NCBI GenBank assembly: GCA_963788505.1
Contig: CAWBGY010000008.1
Location: forward strand, 62,001 to 126,000
Direction: 5' to 3'
Origin: JAIQFF01 sp963788505
GTDB taxonomy: Bacteria > Acidobacteriota > Terriglobia > Terriglobales > Acidobacteriaceae
Length of the DNA stretch: 64,000 nt
Under the pieces are notes generated by a model. That model searched no databases and was not told the DNA's origin. It saw only the letters and a program-made list of their open reading frames with translations. Shown in pieces: positions 37,034-46,521 of the stretch. Each line of letters starts with the position of its first letter. Positions within the stretch are counted from its first letter, which is position 1. A program made the position numbers and the translations under genes.

Positions 37034-38116
37034 ATGTCCCAATCACGTCCTGGAATGACCGTGGGAGAGCTGTTTGCCGCCTGGGGAAGTATCCTCGGCG
37101 GCCGGGCCCCCATGCTGTCTATCGAAATCACCCGCGAGTGCCCGTTGAGCTGTCCGGGATGTTACGCCTATGGCGATTCTCATCTCGGCGGCGAGAAAAA
37201 ACTGACCGAACTCTCGGACCTGCGCGGCGACGCGTTGGTGGCGGGGGTCTTGGGGCTGGTAAAGAAGCACCGGCCGCTTCACGTTTCCCTGGTGGGTGGC
37301 GAACCCATGATCCGCCACCGGGAACTCAGCCGCATACTTCCGGCGCTTAGTCAGCAGAATATTTTTACCATGGTGGTGACCAGCGGAATCATTCCTATCC
37401 CTGCGGAATGGATGGGCCTGCGGCGCAACCGGGTTGCGGTTTCGATCGATGGCCTCCCCGAGCACCATGACCCGCGGCGCAAGCCCGCCACCTACGAGCG
37501 CATCCTGGAAAACATCCGAGACCGCGAAGTAAACATCCATTGGACTATCACCGGGCCAATGATGAAGCGCCCCGGATATCTCGAAGAATATCTGGCGTTC
37601 TGGCAGGCGCGGCCGGAAGTGAAGCGGATTTGGGTGAGTCTCTACACGCCCCAGCTAGGCGAAAACACGCCCGAAATGCTCACTGTGGCGGAGCGGCAAC
37701 GGGTAGCGGAGGAACTGCCGGGCCTGCGGGAGAGTTATCCCAAACTGCTGATGAACCCGGGCATCGGGCAGGCTCTCGTGGAGCCACCGAAAAGTCCACA
37801 GGAATGTCTTTTCTCCAGGATGTCCACGAACTTCTCGGCTGACCTGACGACGCGGGTCGAGCCCTGCATCTTCGGCGGTACGCCGGATTGCAGCCAGTGC
37901 GGCTGCGTGGTTTCAAGCGGATTGCATCATGTGCAGCAGAGAAAAATCTTGGGCCCACTGAGCATCGGGCATCTGGTTCGCGGTTCGACCGCCGTTGGTT
38001 CGCTGATGAATCGCCTGCGGACAGGCTCGGTGATGCCGGCGCGGTGGCACAGGCTTGCTTCCCGGCAGCCAGACCCAACTGATCTGGTGCAGATCGGGCC
38101 CGGTAGCCATGAGTAG
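37034..38116 (+). CDS. Radical SAM protein
   Basis: The 360-residue protein has the [4Fe-4S] motif CPLSCPGC near residue 37, followed by YGD, the glycine-rich SVLVGGEPM-like stretch (VSLVGGEPMIRH) and SIDGLPEHH. C-terminal cysteines (CIFGG, CSQCGC) could bind a second cluster, as in SPASM-type enzymes. It resembles HpnH at 41.5 kb in length and fold, but is not the same gene. The substrate is unknown. Confidence 0.8.
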   Translation: MSQSRPGMTVGELFAAWGSILGGRAPMLSIEITRECPLSCPGCYAYGDSHLGGEKKLTELSDLRGDALVAGVLGLVKKHRPLHVSLVGGEPMIRHRELSRILPALSQQNIFTMVVTSGIIPIPAEWMGLRRNRVAVSIDGLPEHHDPRRKPATYERILENIRDREVNIHWTITGPMMKRPGYLEEYLAFWQARPEVKRIWVSLYTPQLGENTPEMLTVAERQRVAEELPGLRESYPKLLMNPGIGQALVEPPKSPQECLFSRMSTNFSADLTTRVEPCIFGGTPDCSQCGCVVSSGLHHVQQRKILGPLSIGHLVRGSTAVGSLMNRLRTGSVMPARWHRLASRQPDPTDLVQIGPGSHE

Positions 38117-38135
38117 CTGATTGTCGGCCGCGACT

Positions 38136-38204
38136 TGCGTAGGGGCAGAACCTGCCCGGAGCGAAGCCGCCCTCATCTGCTCAGTCGCGCGCAGCTCGGC
38201 GGTC
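38136..38204. repeat. Palindromic repeat (type B)
   Basis: GCGTAGGGGCAGAACCTGCC with GGAGCGAAGCC and CCTCATCTGC, ending CGCGCGCAGCTCGGCGG. It lies between the radical SAM gene and the next gene, with which it is nearly contiguous. Confidence 0.6.
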
Positions 38205-38208
38205 CTGG

Positions 38209-38466
38209 CTAAGCCCTCTTTAGCGCACGCACGATGACCACCAACAGCACGGCGCCCAGAATTGCCACCAGAATGCTGGGAACCAGCCCACCACTGGTGT
38301 AGATGCCCAGCAGCCGCAGGACCCAGCTACCGAAGATGGCGCCTGCGATGCCGAGCAGAATGTCGACAATCACGCCGTAGCCCGCGCCCTTCATGATCTT
38401 GCCCGTAGCCCAGCCCGCGACCAGTCCCACCAGAATGATGTAGATCAAACCGCCGCCGATGAACAT
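38209..38466 (-). CDS. GlsB/YeaQ/YmgE family stress response membrane protein
   Basis: This 85-residue membrane protein has three hydrophobic segments (MFIGGGLIYIILVGLVAGWATG, VIVDILLGIAGAIFGSWVL, LVPSILVAILGAVLLVVIV), the transglycosylase-associated pattern of YmgE/GlsB. Homologues are induced by stress; function is unknown. I chose the ATG at 38466; the longer ORF start at 38538 is unsupported. Confidence 0.85.
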   Translation of the reverse strand: MFIGGGLIYIILVGLVAGWATGKIMKGAGYGVIVDILLGIAGAIFGSWVLRLLGIYTSGGLVPSILVAILGAVLLVVIVRALKRA

Positions 38467-38541
38467 AGAAGCCCCCCAGATACGCCGCGCGGAAGCGTAT
38501 GCCCACGAGGCCCGCCTGTCAAGCCGGTGATCCGCCACGAC

Positions 38542-38686
38542 CCACGTAGGGGCAGAACCTGCCCGGAGCGAAGCCGAAGGGTGTCCTCATCTGCCCAGTC
38601 GAGCGCAGCTCGACAGGTTCTTGAATCCGCGAAGACTAGCGGAGCTTCGCCCCGCCGGGCAGGTGAGGACACCTGCCCCTACGTAG
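38542..38686. repeat. Paired inverted palindromic repeat (type B)
   Basis: CACGTAGGGGCAGAACCTGC at the left is mirrored by CAGGTGAGGACACCTGCCCC at the right, with inner hairpins GTCGAGCGCAGCTCGAC and GGAGCTTCGCCCCG. It separates two divergent genes. Confidence 0.75.
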
Positions 38687-38717
38687 ATCCTGCTGAAATC
38701 TGTGGTTAAATTGCTCT

Positions 38718-39005
38718 ATGTTTGCCCGCAGGATTCGCGTGGAGTACGAAGAGAACGGCCGGCGCCTGCCTTGTCCGATGAAGTGGCTGGACAGTTTTGC
38801 CATGCGGAACTTCACCAACGCCAGCGTCTTTGACAACACCCTGCCGGTCGCCGATGGAGTGATGGAAATCGGGACCCACGTTCCGGTCCAGGAATTGAAA
38901 GCGGCAATGGAAGATTGGTTCCGGAAGAAAAGCTATCTGCCGAAGGGAGCCATATTGGTTCTGACTGAGCCGCACAGTTCCTCAGCAGGGCCGCGGAATA
39001 GCTGA
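38718..39005 (+). CDS. Small hypothetical protein
   Basis: This 95-residue soluble protein (MFARRIRVEYEENGRR) has no recognised domain. An in-frame ATG with modest context and sensible composition make it plausible. It converges on apt, whose stop is 31 bases away. Confidence 0.45.
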   Translation: MFARRIRVEYEENGRRLPCPMKWLDSFAMRNFTNASVFDNTLPVADGVMEIGTHVPVQELKAAMEDWFRKKSYLPKGAILVLTEPHSSSAGPRNS

Positions 39006-39035
39006 CTGCCAAGTGCAGATTGCAAACCGCCATTT

Positions 39036-39593
39036 CTACTTGTCATAGTGCAGCAACGAAAACACATCATAGCCCTTCAGCTTGTCCCGCCCGCTCAGGA
39101 AATCGAGTTCTACCACGAATCCCAGTCCGGCAATTTCGGCGCCCAGCGAACGGGCCAGCTTGGCCGTGGCCTCGGCCGTGCCGCCCGTCGCCAGCAGGTC
39201 GTCAACAATCAGCACACGCTGGCCCTTTTGGATCGCGTCTCTGTGGATCTCCAGCGTGTTGGTGCCATATTCCAGGGCATAGTCAAACTTGGCGGTAGCC
39301 GCCGGCAGCTTGCCCGGCTTGCGGAGAGGCACGAAACCAGCGTTCAGGCGATAGGCGACGGCGGGGCCGAAGATGAATCCGCGCGCTTCCATGCCCAGCA
39401 CCAGATCGATGTCGGCTTTGAGATAGTGTTCGGACAGGGCATCGATGAGCATGGCCAGGCCGAGCTTGTCCTTGAGCAGGGTGGTGATGTCGTAAAACAG
39501 GATGCCCTGTTTGGGGAAATCGGGAACTTCCCGGATCAGTTTTTTCAGCGGCTCGCAGTTGAGGCGCGACTGCGGCGGCGCGGGATTCGGCAT
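39036..39593 (-). CDS. apt: Adenine phosphoribosyltransferase
   Basis: Apt salvages adenine to AMP with PRPP. The 185-residue protein has the PRPP-binding motif VLIVDDLLATGGTAEA, the flexible-loop and adenine-recognition segments (KLPAATAKFDYALEYGT, EARGFIFG) and a typical C terminus (YDVFSLLHYD). The start abuts the acylphosphatase stop, so the two are probably one operon. Confidence 0.95.
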   Translation of the reverse strand: MPNPAPPQSRLNCEPLKKLIREVPDFPKQGILFYDITTLLKDKLGLAMLIDALSEHYLKADIDLVLGMEARGFIFGPAVAYRLNAGFVPLRKPGKLPAATAKFDYALEYGTNTLEIHRDAIQKGQRVLIVDDLLATGGTAEATAKLARSLGAEIAGLGFVVELDFLSGRDKLKGYDVFSLLHYDK

Positions 39594-39893
39594 TTACCAG
39601 GCTCCTTCAATGCGAAAAGTTGTGAGGCCGGCGACCGGCTTGCTTTCGACTTCCTCCACATCATCCACGCGGGCCGCGCGCGGCCCGGCGCGCAGACGCG
39701 ATCGCAACCCGAGCAGCTGGTCGCGCGATCCCATGGCCAGAACTTCCACGCTGCCGTCGGCATTGTTGCGCACCCAGCCGGCGATGCCGAGCAGATGCGC
39801 CTCGCGTTCCACGAACCAGCGAAAGCCCACGCCCTGCACCCGTCCGCGGACGATGAAGCGGCGCGCCTGCGTGGTCTTTTCAGCGGAAGTCAT
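39594..39893 (-). CDS. Acylphosphatase
   Basis: This small enzyme hydrolyses acyl phosphates. The 99 residues hold both signatures: VRGRVQGVGFRWFVEREA (Arg) and GWVRNNADGSVEVLA (Asn). Its stop abuts the apt start codon, and apt follows on the same strand. The N-terminal lead (MTSAEKTTQAR) is longer than in many members. Confidence 0.92.
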   Translation of the reverse strand: MTSAEKTTQARRFIVRGRVQGVGFRWFVEREAHLLGIAGWVRNNADGSVEVLAMGSRDQLLGLRSRLRAGPRAARVDDVEEVESKPVAGLTTFRIEGAW

Positions 39894-39984
39894 TTCTGTG
39901 GTCCCGCGTTTGCAACTTTAAAACGCCTGCAATCAAAAAAGAAAAGCTTGCGTCCACGGAAGAATCAAAGGGGATACAGCAGAA

Positions 39985-40428
39985 CTATTCCAGCGCTTCC
40001 GGCTCCAGCCCGATATCCGTCTCGCCGGCGGCTTTCTTTTCCACGTACTTCTTGACCCAGGCTTCCCAGCTTTTTCCCGCCGCAGTATCGCGCCCGGTAA
40101 ACGCCAGCGCGGCTATATCCGAGTAGGCGATCATCACTCTTTGGTTGGAAGTCCGGGGAAGCACTCGCACCAGAGATTCGGCCAAAGTCGGCCCTGTCTT
40201 CCGGTCAAAAAGATAGCCTTCGAGTGTGGTTCCGTCTTTTCTCGTAATCGTAACGTCGCCGCGGTAGTCGAACGCCTTTTCCAGGGCCTTCCGCGTTTCT
40301 TCTTCGGACGCCAGCGCTGGAACCCACCCCTCGAGCTTTTCGTGCTCCCATCCGGGAGAAACTTCAAGCGCGTCGGGAGAAGAGGGCGGGGGCTCGGGAT
40401 GTACGTGCCCGGCGGCTTTCCCGGTCAC
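39985..40428 (-). CDS. Hypothetical protein downstream of hpnH
   Basis: This 147-residue soluble protein starts with a GTG at 40428. The N-terminal 35 residues are proline-rich; the rest has a strand-rich core (DVTITRKDGTTLEGYLFDR, QRVMIAYSDIAALAFTGRD) with a faint Sm-like pattern, but no firm family. It begins 22 bases after hpnH on the same strand, so it may be co-transcribed and could aid hopanoid modification, which is only a context guess. Confidence 0.55.
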   Translation of the reverse strand: MTGKAAGHVHPEPPPSSPDALEVSPGWEHEKLEGWVPALASEEETRKALEKAFDYRGDVTITRKDGTTLEGYLFDRKTGPTLAESLVRVLPRTSNQRVMIAYSDIAALAFTGRDTAAGKSWEAWVKKYVEKKAAGETDIGLEPEALE

Positions 40429-40449
40429 GCCCGAGTCTCCTCGAGCGAT

Positions 40450-41544
40450 TCACTTGGGGGTCGCGATCTGCACCAGCGAATGAGCCGGCTCGACGGGTTC
40501 GTCCAATAGCCGCAAAGCGCCCTCATCGCGGTAGCGGTTGAAGAGCGTGCCTTTCACCGTCGCGACGAAGCCCTCCAACGATCCGAAAGTATCGTTCACT
40601 GCCGAGGCCTCGTAGCCGCTATGCACCATGCAGTTCGCGCAATGCGGGTTGCCCGACTCCGTGCCATACGATTCCCAGGCGGTTTCGCGAATCAGCTCGT
40701 CGAAGGTGTCGGCGTAGCCGTCCTGCAGCAGGTAGCAGGGCTTCTGCCAACCAAAAATGTTGTAGGTGGGCATCCCCCAGGGAGTGCAGGCATAGTGCCG
40801 CTTGCCCATGAGGAATTCCATGAACAGCGGCGACAGATTAAAGCGCCAGTTCTTCTCGCGATTGGAAAGAATCGCCCGGAACAACCGCCGGGTGCGGGCC
40901 CGTCCCAGGAAATGCTGCTGGTCGGGAGCCTTTTCGTAGGAGTAGCCGGGGGAAAGCATCATGCCTTCGACTCCCAGCTCCATCATGTCGTCAAAGAAAG
41001 CGCGCACGCTCTTGGGATCTGCGCCGTCAAACAGCGTGGTGTTGGTCGTGACCCGGAAACCTCGTTGCAGGGCTTCGCGGACCGCCTCCACTGCGATGTC
41101 GTAGCCGCCCTCGCGGCACACGGCGAAGTCGTGGTGCTCCTTCTGCCCGTCCAGGTGCACGCTGAAGGTCAGGTACTTGGTTGGTTTGAAGAGGTGAATC
41201 TTCTCCTTGAGCAGCAAGGCATTGGTGCACAGGTAGATGTACTTCTTCCGCGCCACCAGACCTTCGACAATCTTATCGATTTCGGGATGCATGAGCGGTT
41301 CGCCACCTGGGATCGAGACTACCGGGGCGCCGCACTCATCGACCGCGCGGAAGCACTCCTCCGGGGTCAGCTGGCGCTTCAGGACGTGGGCGGGGTACTG
41401 GATTTTGCCGCATCCGGCGCAGGCCAGGTTGCAGCGAAAAAGCGGTTCCAGCATCAGCACCAGGGGATATTGCTTCCGACGGGCAAGCTTCTGCCGGATG
41501 ACATAGCTGGCCACCGTCCACATCTGCGATACAGGCACACTCAT
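40450..41544 (-). CDS. hpnH: Adenosyl-hopene transferase HpnH (radical SAM)
   Basis: HpnH joins the 5'-deoxyadenosyl group of SAM to diploptene, the first step towards extended C35 hopanoids. The 364-residue product has the radical SAM motif CNLACAGC, GGEPLMHPE, and conserved family stretches (QYPLVLMLEPLFRC, LTFSVHLDGQ, HYACTPWGMPTYN). Cysteines in GNPHCANCMVHSG lie near the C terminus. Its presence implies the organism makes bacteriohopanepolyols. The downstream small gene may be co-transcribed. Confidence 0.92.
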   Translation of the reverse strand: MSVPVSQMWTVASYVIRQKLARRKQYPLVLMLEPLFRCNLACAGCGKIQYPAHVLKRQLTPEECFRAVDECGAPVVSIPGGEPLMHPEIDKIVEGLVARKKYIYLCTNALLLKEKIHLFKPTKYLTFSVHLDGQKEHHDFAVCREGGYDIAVEAVREALQRGFRVTTNTTLFDGADPKSVRAFFDDMMELGVEGMMLSPGYSYEKAPDQQHFLGRARTRRLFRAILSNREKNWRFNLSPLFMEFLMGKRHYACTPWGMPTYNIFGWQKPCYLLQDGYADTFDELIRETAWESYGTESGNPHCANCMVHSGYEASAVNDTFGSLEGFVATVKGTLFNRYRDEGALRLLDEPVEPAHSLVQIATPK

Positions 41545-41602
41545 GTTTTGCGGGGAACTCCTCCCAATATGCTATCAGGTCGGGCTGATCTCGTGCGCTG
41601 AC

Positions 41603-41694
41603 AATGTAGGCGCGGGCGTACCGCCCGTGCAGGGGCTAAAACAGGCCTGGACAGGGGTGATTCCCGCACGAGCGAGGACGCTCGCGCCTACATT
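41603..41694. repeat. Paired inverted palindromic repeat (type D) upstream of gyrB
   Basis: AATGTAGGCGCGGGCGTACC and, in reverse, GCACGAGCGAGGACGCTCGC with GCCTACATT. Inner hairpin GGCGTACCGCCC. It sits in the gap between divergent hpnH and gyrB. Confidence 0.7.
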
Positions 41695-41858
41695 TACCCA
41701 CACGGTTCAGGGATCGAAAAATTGGCGCCGCCGTGGTAGAATAAAGAACAACTTCGGAAGCCGTAAGTGTTAATAATTTCAGCAATTTGAGGCAAATTCC
41801 AGGGCATCGGAAAAGGACGTCGGCTCAGACCCACGCCCGGCCCTTTCCACGGAGCGGA

Positions 41859-44483
41859 ATGGCTACGAAAGAAATCACTCCCATCGACGAACCCAAGCCA
41901 AAAAACGGAAAGCTCGCGGCGCTTAACGGGGGCAACGGCGACTACAACGCCGACTCCATCAAAGTGCTTGGCGGCATGGAGGCGGTGCGTAAACGTCCCG
42001 CCATGTACATCGGTTCCACCGGCGAGATGGGCTTGCACCATCTGGTCTATGAAGTGGTGGACAATTCGGTGGACGAAGCGCTTGCCGGTCACGCCGACAA
42101 GATCGAAGTCACCATCCATCTCGACAACTCCATCACTGTCGTCGACAACGGCCGCGGTATTCCCGTCGACATGATGGACATCGATGGCGAGAAGATTCCC
42201 GCCGCGCAGGTGGTGCTCACCAAATTGCACGCCGGCGGAAAGTTCGATGCGTCTTCTTACAAGGTTTCCGGCGGATTGCACGGCGTTGGCGTGTCGGTGG
42301 TGAACGCCCTCAGCGAAGAGCTCGATCTCGAGATCTGGCGCGACGGTTTTACCTGGGAGCAGACCTATTCCAAGGGCGAACCCACCAGCAAGCTGAAGAA
42401 AGCAGGCGCCAGCAAGAAGCTCGGAACCAGGGTCCACTTCCTGCCCGACAAGAGCATTTTCGCCGTTACCGAATATAACTTCGATACCCTGGCGCAGCGC
42501 CTGCGCGAACTGGCCTTTTTGAACAAGGGCCTGCTGATCACGCTGACGGATGAACGCACCACGGACGCGAAAAGCGGCGAGGCGAAATCAGCGCAATTCA
42601 AATACAACGGCGGCATTGCCGAGTTTATCAAGCATCTGAACCGGGGCAAGCAGGTGCTGCACGACAAAGTCATCTACATGGAAGCCGAGCGCAGCGGCGT
42701 GGTCATGGAGATCGGACTGCAATACAACGACGCCTACTCGGAATCGGTGTTCAGCTTCGCCAACAACATCAACACGGTGGACGGAGGCTCGCACCTCTCC
42801 GGCTTCCGCATGGCCCTGACCCGCACCATCAACTACGCGGGCCAGCAGATGGGCCTGTTCAAGGACGTAAAGGAAAATCTCACCGGCGACGACGTGCGCG
42901 AAGGTCTGGTCGCGGTCATCAGCGTGAAGCTGCCGCAGCCGCAGTTTGAAGGCCAGACCAAGGGCAAGCTGAATTCCGATATCGCCGGCGTCGTCCAGGC
43001 GTTCGTCAACGAACGCCTGGGGGCGTACCTCGAACAGAACCCGACCGTCGGACGAAAAATTATCAACAAGGCCATCGAAGCCTCGCGCGCGCGTGAAGCG
43101 GCCCGCAAGGCCCGAGATCTCACCCGCCGCAAAGGCGCGCTCGACGGCGGCGGCCTTCCCGGCAAGCTGGCGGACTGTTCAGAACGCCAGCCGGAACGCT
43201 GCGAGCTTTTCCTGGTCGAGGGAGAATCCGCCGGCGGCACCGCCAAGCAGGGACGCGATCGCCGCTTTCAGGCCATTCTTCCGCTCAAAGGAAAAATCCT
43301 CAACGTCGAAAAAGCCCGCTACGACAAGATGCTGGGGCACGAAGAAATTCGCGCCATGATCACCGCCCTCGGCACCGGCATTGGCAAGGACGACTTCGAT
43401 TTCACCAAACTGCGTTACGGCAAGATCATCCTGATGACCGACGCCGATGTGGATGGAAGCCACATCCGCACCTTGCTGCTCACCTTCTTCTTCCGACACA
43501 TGCAGGAACTGATCAAGCGCGGCAACGTGTTCATCGCGCAGCCGCCGCTGTACTCGATCAAGAAGGGCAAGACCCTGCAGTACATCAAGGACGACGACGC
43601 CCTGGACAAAATCATCCTGAAGCGCGCCGCCGACAGCCTCATTGTTCGCTACGGCGAAGGCGCCGCCAAACTCGAAGGCGCGGGCCTGTCAAAATTCGCC
43701 AGCGGCCTGAAGGAATATTTCGGCTTCTTCGACAAGGTGAACAAGCGCCTGCGCGACGAAAAGGTCACCGAGCGTCTGCCCGGGCTCGATCTTTCCAAGC
43801 GCGCGGATTTTGAAGGCGACAAAAAAGCCGCGCCCAAAAAGATCGAGAAACTGGAAAAAGAGCTGAAGAAGCTGCAAAAGGAACGCGACTTCAAGAGCAT
43901 CGAGTCGCGCTTCGACGAAGAGCACAATCTCTGGGAAGTGAAATACGTAAATTCCCAGGGCGCCGAGCACCTGATCAACTGGGAACTGGCTTCGACTGCC
44001 GAATATCGCCAAATGCTTTCAAAATTCAAGCAGGTGGAACCCTACATGGAGCCACCGTTTGTGATCGAAGCCGTGAGCGATGCCTCCGCAACCGACAGTT
44101 CTGAAGAAGAAGCAGGCGGTGAAGAAGCAGCGCCTGAGGCTGAAGATCCGGGCAAGAAGAAGGCCCCGAAACCAGCCGCCAGGAAAAAAGCGATCGAGAC
44201 CGAGGTGGTCGAAAAAACCAACGCTCGCGATCTTTTTGAATACATCAAGGAAGCCGGCAGCCGGGGATACGACAAAACCCGCTACAAGGGTCTCGGCGAA
44301 ATGAACTCAGAACAGCTCTGGCAAACCACCATGGACCCCGAGCGCCGCACTCTGCTTTCGGTCAAGCTTGAAGACCTGGCCGAGTGCGAGACCATCTTCA
44401 GCACCCTGATGGGCGAAGACGTCGAAGCCCGGCGCAAATTCATCGAGGACAATGCGCTGGACGTGAAGAACCTGGATATCTAG
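41859..44483 (+). CDS. gyrB: DNA gyrase subunit B
   Basis: GyrB is the ATPase subunit of gyrase, which introduces negative supercoils. The 874-residue product has the GHKL ATPase domain (DNSVDEALAG, VVDNGRGIPVD), the transducer region, the TOPRIM motif LVEGESAGGTAKQGRDR and DADVDGSH, and the GyrB tail (YKGLGEMNSEQLWQTTMDP). A lysine/glutamate-rich, low-complexity stretch (about residues 737-787) splits the tail. GGAG precedes the ATG at 41859. It is separate from dnaA-dnaN and from gyrA, 8 kb away. Confidence 0.96.
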   Translation: MATKEITPIDEPKPKNGKLAALNGGNGDYNADSIKVLGGMEAVRKRPAMYIGSTGEMGLHHLVYEVVDNSVDEALAGHADKIEVTIHLDNSITVVDNGRGIPVDMMDIDGEKIPAAQVVLTKLHAGGKFDASSYKVSGGLHGVGVSVVNALSEELDLEIWRDGFTWEQTYSKGEPTSKLKKAGASKKLGTRVHFLPDKSIFAVTEYNFDTLAQRLRELAFLNKGLLITLTDERTTDAKSGEAKSAQFKYNGGIAEFIKHLNRGKQVLHDKVIYMEAERSGVVMEIGLQYNDAYSESVFSFANNINTVDGGSHLSGFRMALTRTINYAGQQMGLFKDVKENLTGDDVREGLVAVISVKLPQPQFEGQTKGKLNSDIAGVVQAFVNERLGAYLEQNPTVGRKIINKAIEASRAREAARKARDLTRRKGALDGGGLPGKLADCSERQPERCELFLVEGESAGGTAKQGRDRRFQAILPLKGKILNVEKARYDKMLGHEEIRAMITALGTGIGKDDFDFTKLRYGKIILMTDADVDGSHIRTLLLTFFFRHMQELIKRGNVFIAQPPLYSIKKGKTLQYIKDDDALDKIILKRAADSLIVRYGEGAAKLEGAGLSKFASGLKEYFGFFDKVNKRLRDEKVTERLPGLDLSKRADFEGDKKAAPKKIEKLEKELKKLQKERDFKSIESRFDEEHNLWEVKYVNSQGAEHLINWELASTAEYRQMLSKFKQVEPYMEPPFVIEAVSDASATDSSEEEAGGEEAAPEAEDPGKKKAPKPAARKKAIETEVVEKTNARDLFEYIKEAGSRGYDKTRYKGLGEMNSEQLWQTTMDPERRTLLSVKLEDLAECETIFSTLMGEDVEARRKFIEDNALDVKNLDI

Positions 44484-44537
44484 GAATTCTTGGCCACGGA
44501 TTTGCGCGGATTTTTACGGATTAAGGGCCGATCGAAC

Positions 44538-44572
44538 GGGCGGCCTTCGGGCCGCCCTTTTCCTTTTCTTGG
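44538..44572 (+). terminator. Rho-independent terminator of gyrB
   Basis: GGGCGGCCTTCGGGCCGCCC folds into a stem with a CTTCG-type loop and is followed by TTTTCCTTTTCTT, 55 bases after the gyrB stop. Confidence 0.85.
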
Positions 44573-44608
44573 GGCAGGTCCGCGTGCTTGGTCCCAGCAC
44601 AACTCCCA

Positions 44609-44771
44609 GCCGCAAAGCGGCGCAAGAATGTAGCCCGGGGCGTAAGCCCCGGGTAGAAGAGGGAACAGGGCGAGCTCCGAAGGAGCGAAAGAAATATCTG
44701 CCTCCTATAGGGGTCCTTCGACTCCGTATTGCGTTTCGCAAGCGAAACTCAATACTGCGCTCAGGATGACA
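44609..44771. repeat. Type E two-hairpin repeat followed by type C inverted repeat
   Basis: GCCGCAAAGCGGCGCAAGAA, hairpin CCCGGGGCGTAAGCCCCGGG and hairpin AGCTCCGAAGGAGCGAAAGA (44609-44693) match the units at 24184 and 50739. Type C follows: GGTCCTTCGACTCCGTATTG at 44710 and CTGCGCTCAGGATGACA at 44754-44770. No gene is seen between gyrB and the DUF4139 gene. Confidence 0.7.
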
Positions 44772-44917
44772 ACTTGCCTGGGTTACCGGTGGTTACCTCC
44801 GTGCCCTCTGCGTCCTCCGTGGTTTAAGAACTCCCTGCAAGTTTTCTCTGGGCGCGCGTTCTTCCCATAGGACGGGAAAGCCTCCTGCTTCCCGTCCACT
44901 GAAAAGGGGAAACGACA

Positions 44918-46416
44918 ATGAAGAAGCTGCTGCTGATCATGCTCTTGCTGTGCAGGGTTGTGATAGGGACCAGGACAAGGCTGCCGACAGCAGCACTCAG
45001 CCCGCACTCACCATCTACAACCAGAATTTCTTTGTGGCGCGTGAATATGTGCCACTCGATCTCAAGCCGGGCGTAAACCATGCTGAGTTTGCCGGCATTG
45101 CCTCGCATCTTGAACCAGATTCCGTGATCCTGCGCGATCCCGCCGGACGGGCACTGCAGGTCCTTGAACAGAATTACCGCAACGATCCCATCTCACAGGA
45201 ACTGCTGCTCTCGTTCTACGAAGGCAAGACGATTGATTTTCTGGTGCAGCGAGCCGACAAGCAGGAAATCATCAAAGGCAAGATCGTGCGCAGCGGCTAC
45301 ATTCCGAGTACGTACTACGCGCAGAATTATCAGCAGCCGTCGTTCACCCAGCCCATCATTGAAGTGGATGGCGTGCTGCGCTTCGGACTGCCCGGCCAGC
45401 CGCTGTTTCCCGCGCTTTCCGGCGACACAGTCCTCAAGCCAACCCTTAGCTGGCTGCTCCAGACCAACGATCCCGGCAAATTCAACGCCGAAATTTCATA
45501 CGTCGCCGGCGGCATGAGCTGGCAGGCGGACTACAACATCGTGGTTTCCGACAATCCCAAAGGCAAGACCGACCTGCTCGACATGGTGGGCTGGATCACC
45601 ATGCGCAACCAGAGTGGCAAGACGTTCGAGAACGCCAGCATCAAGCTGCTGGCCGGCGACGTTAACAAGATTCAGGCTGGCACGTCTGCCGCCCGGGCCT
45701 ACGGAGCGATGAACAAGGCGATGGCGGACGAAGCCATGGCACCCGCGGTCCGCGAAAAGTCGTTCGACGAATTTCACCTCTACACCCTGGCGCGTCCCAC
45801 CACGCTGCACGACCAGGAAACCAAGCAGGTGGAGTTCGTGCGCTCTACCGGTATTCATGCGCAGCGGCTCTATGTTTACGACGGCGCACAGGTGGCCCAG
45901 TACGGCTACTACAACCTGGAGCAGATACGTCAGGACCAGAGCTACGGCACGCAGTCCAATCCCAAAGTCTGGGTGATGGAAGAGTTCAAGAACGCCGAAG
46001 TGAACCATCTGGGCATTGCTCTGCCCAAGGGCAAACTGCGCTTCTATCGCCGCGATACCGACGGGCACCTGGAATTTGTCGGCGAGAACGTGATCGACCA
46101 CACCCCGAAAGACGAAACCATCCGCATCTTCACCGGCAACTCGTTCGATGTAGTGGGCGAGCGCAAGCGTACGAACATCCGCGTGGATTCGGCCCAGCAC
46201 TGGATGGACGAGTCCTTTGAAATCCGGGTGCGCAATCACAAGAAGGAAGCGGTGACGGTGCGGGTGGTCGAGCACCTCTATCGCTGGACCAACTGGAAGC
46301 TCACCGAGCAGTCGCATGAGTCGCGCAAGACGGACGCGCAGACCGTCGAGTTTCCGGTGACCATCGCGCCTGACGGGGAGCAGGTCGTGAGCTACACCGT
46401 GCACTATTCGTGGTAG
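44918..46416 (+). CDS. DUF4139 lipoprotein, signal peptide frameshifted
   Basis: The mature protein (about 480 residues; DPSQELLLSFYEGKTIDF-like start, LSWLLQTNDPGKFNAEISYV core) belongs to the DUF4139 family, an extracytoplasmic beta-sandwich of unknown role. In its own frame it opens QGCDRDQDKAADSS, with the GC-D of a lipobox, but no start codon gives a signal peptide. ATG 44918 encodes MKKLLLIMLLLC, a lipoprotein signal, one frame off. A single missing base near 44955 would give an LLL-C-x-GC type signal. I infer one gene from 44918 with a frame error. Confidence 0.75.
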
Positions 46417-46423
46417 CTGAACC

Positions 46424-46517
46424 TGTGGGGCGGGCGCCTTCGCCCGCCGCTTTTGACTTGATCTTGGGCAAACACAGCCTGCCCGGAGCGAAGTCGAAGG
46501 GAGTGTCCGCCCCACAC
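46424..46517. repeat. Paired inverted palindromic repeat (type A/C hybrid)
   Basis: TGTGGGGCGGGCGCCTTCGC at the left end is followed by GCCTGCCCGGAGCGAAGTCG and ends GTGTCCGCCCCACAC, the same end as the element at 52228. Confidence 0.7.
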
Positions 46518-46521
46518 TTCC

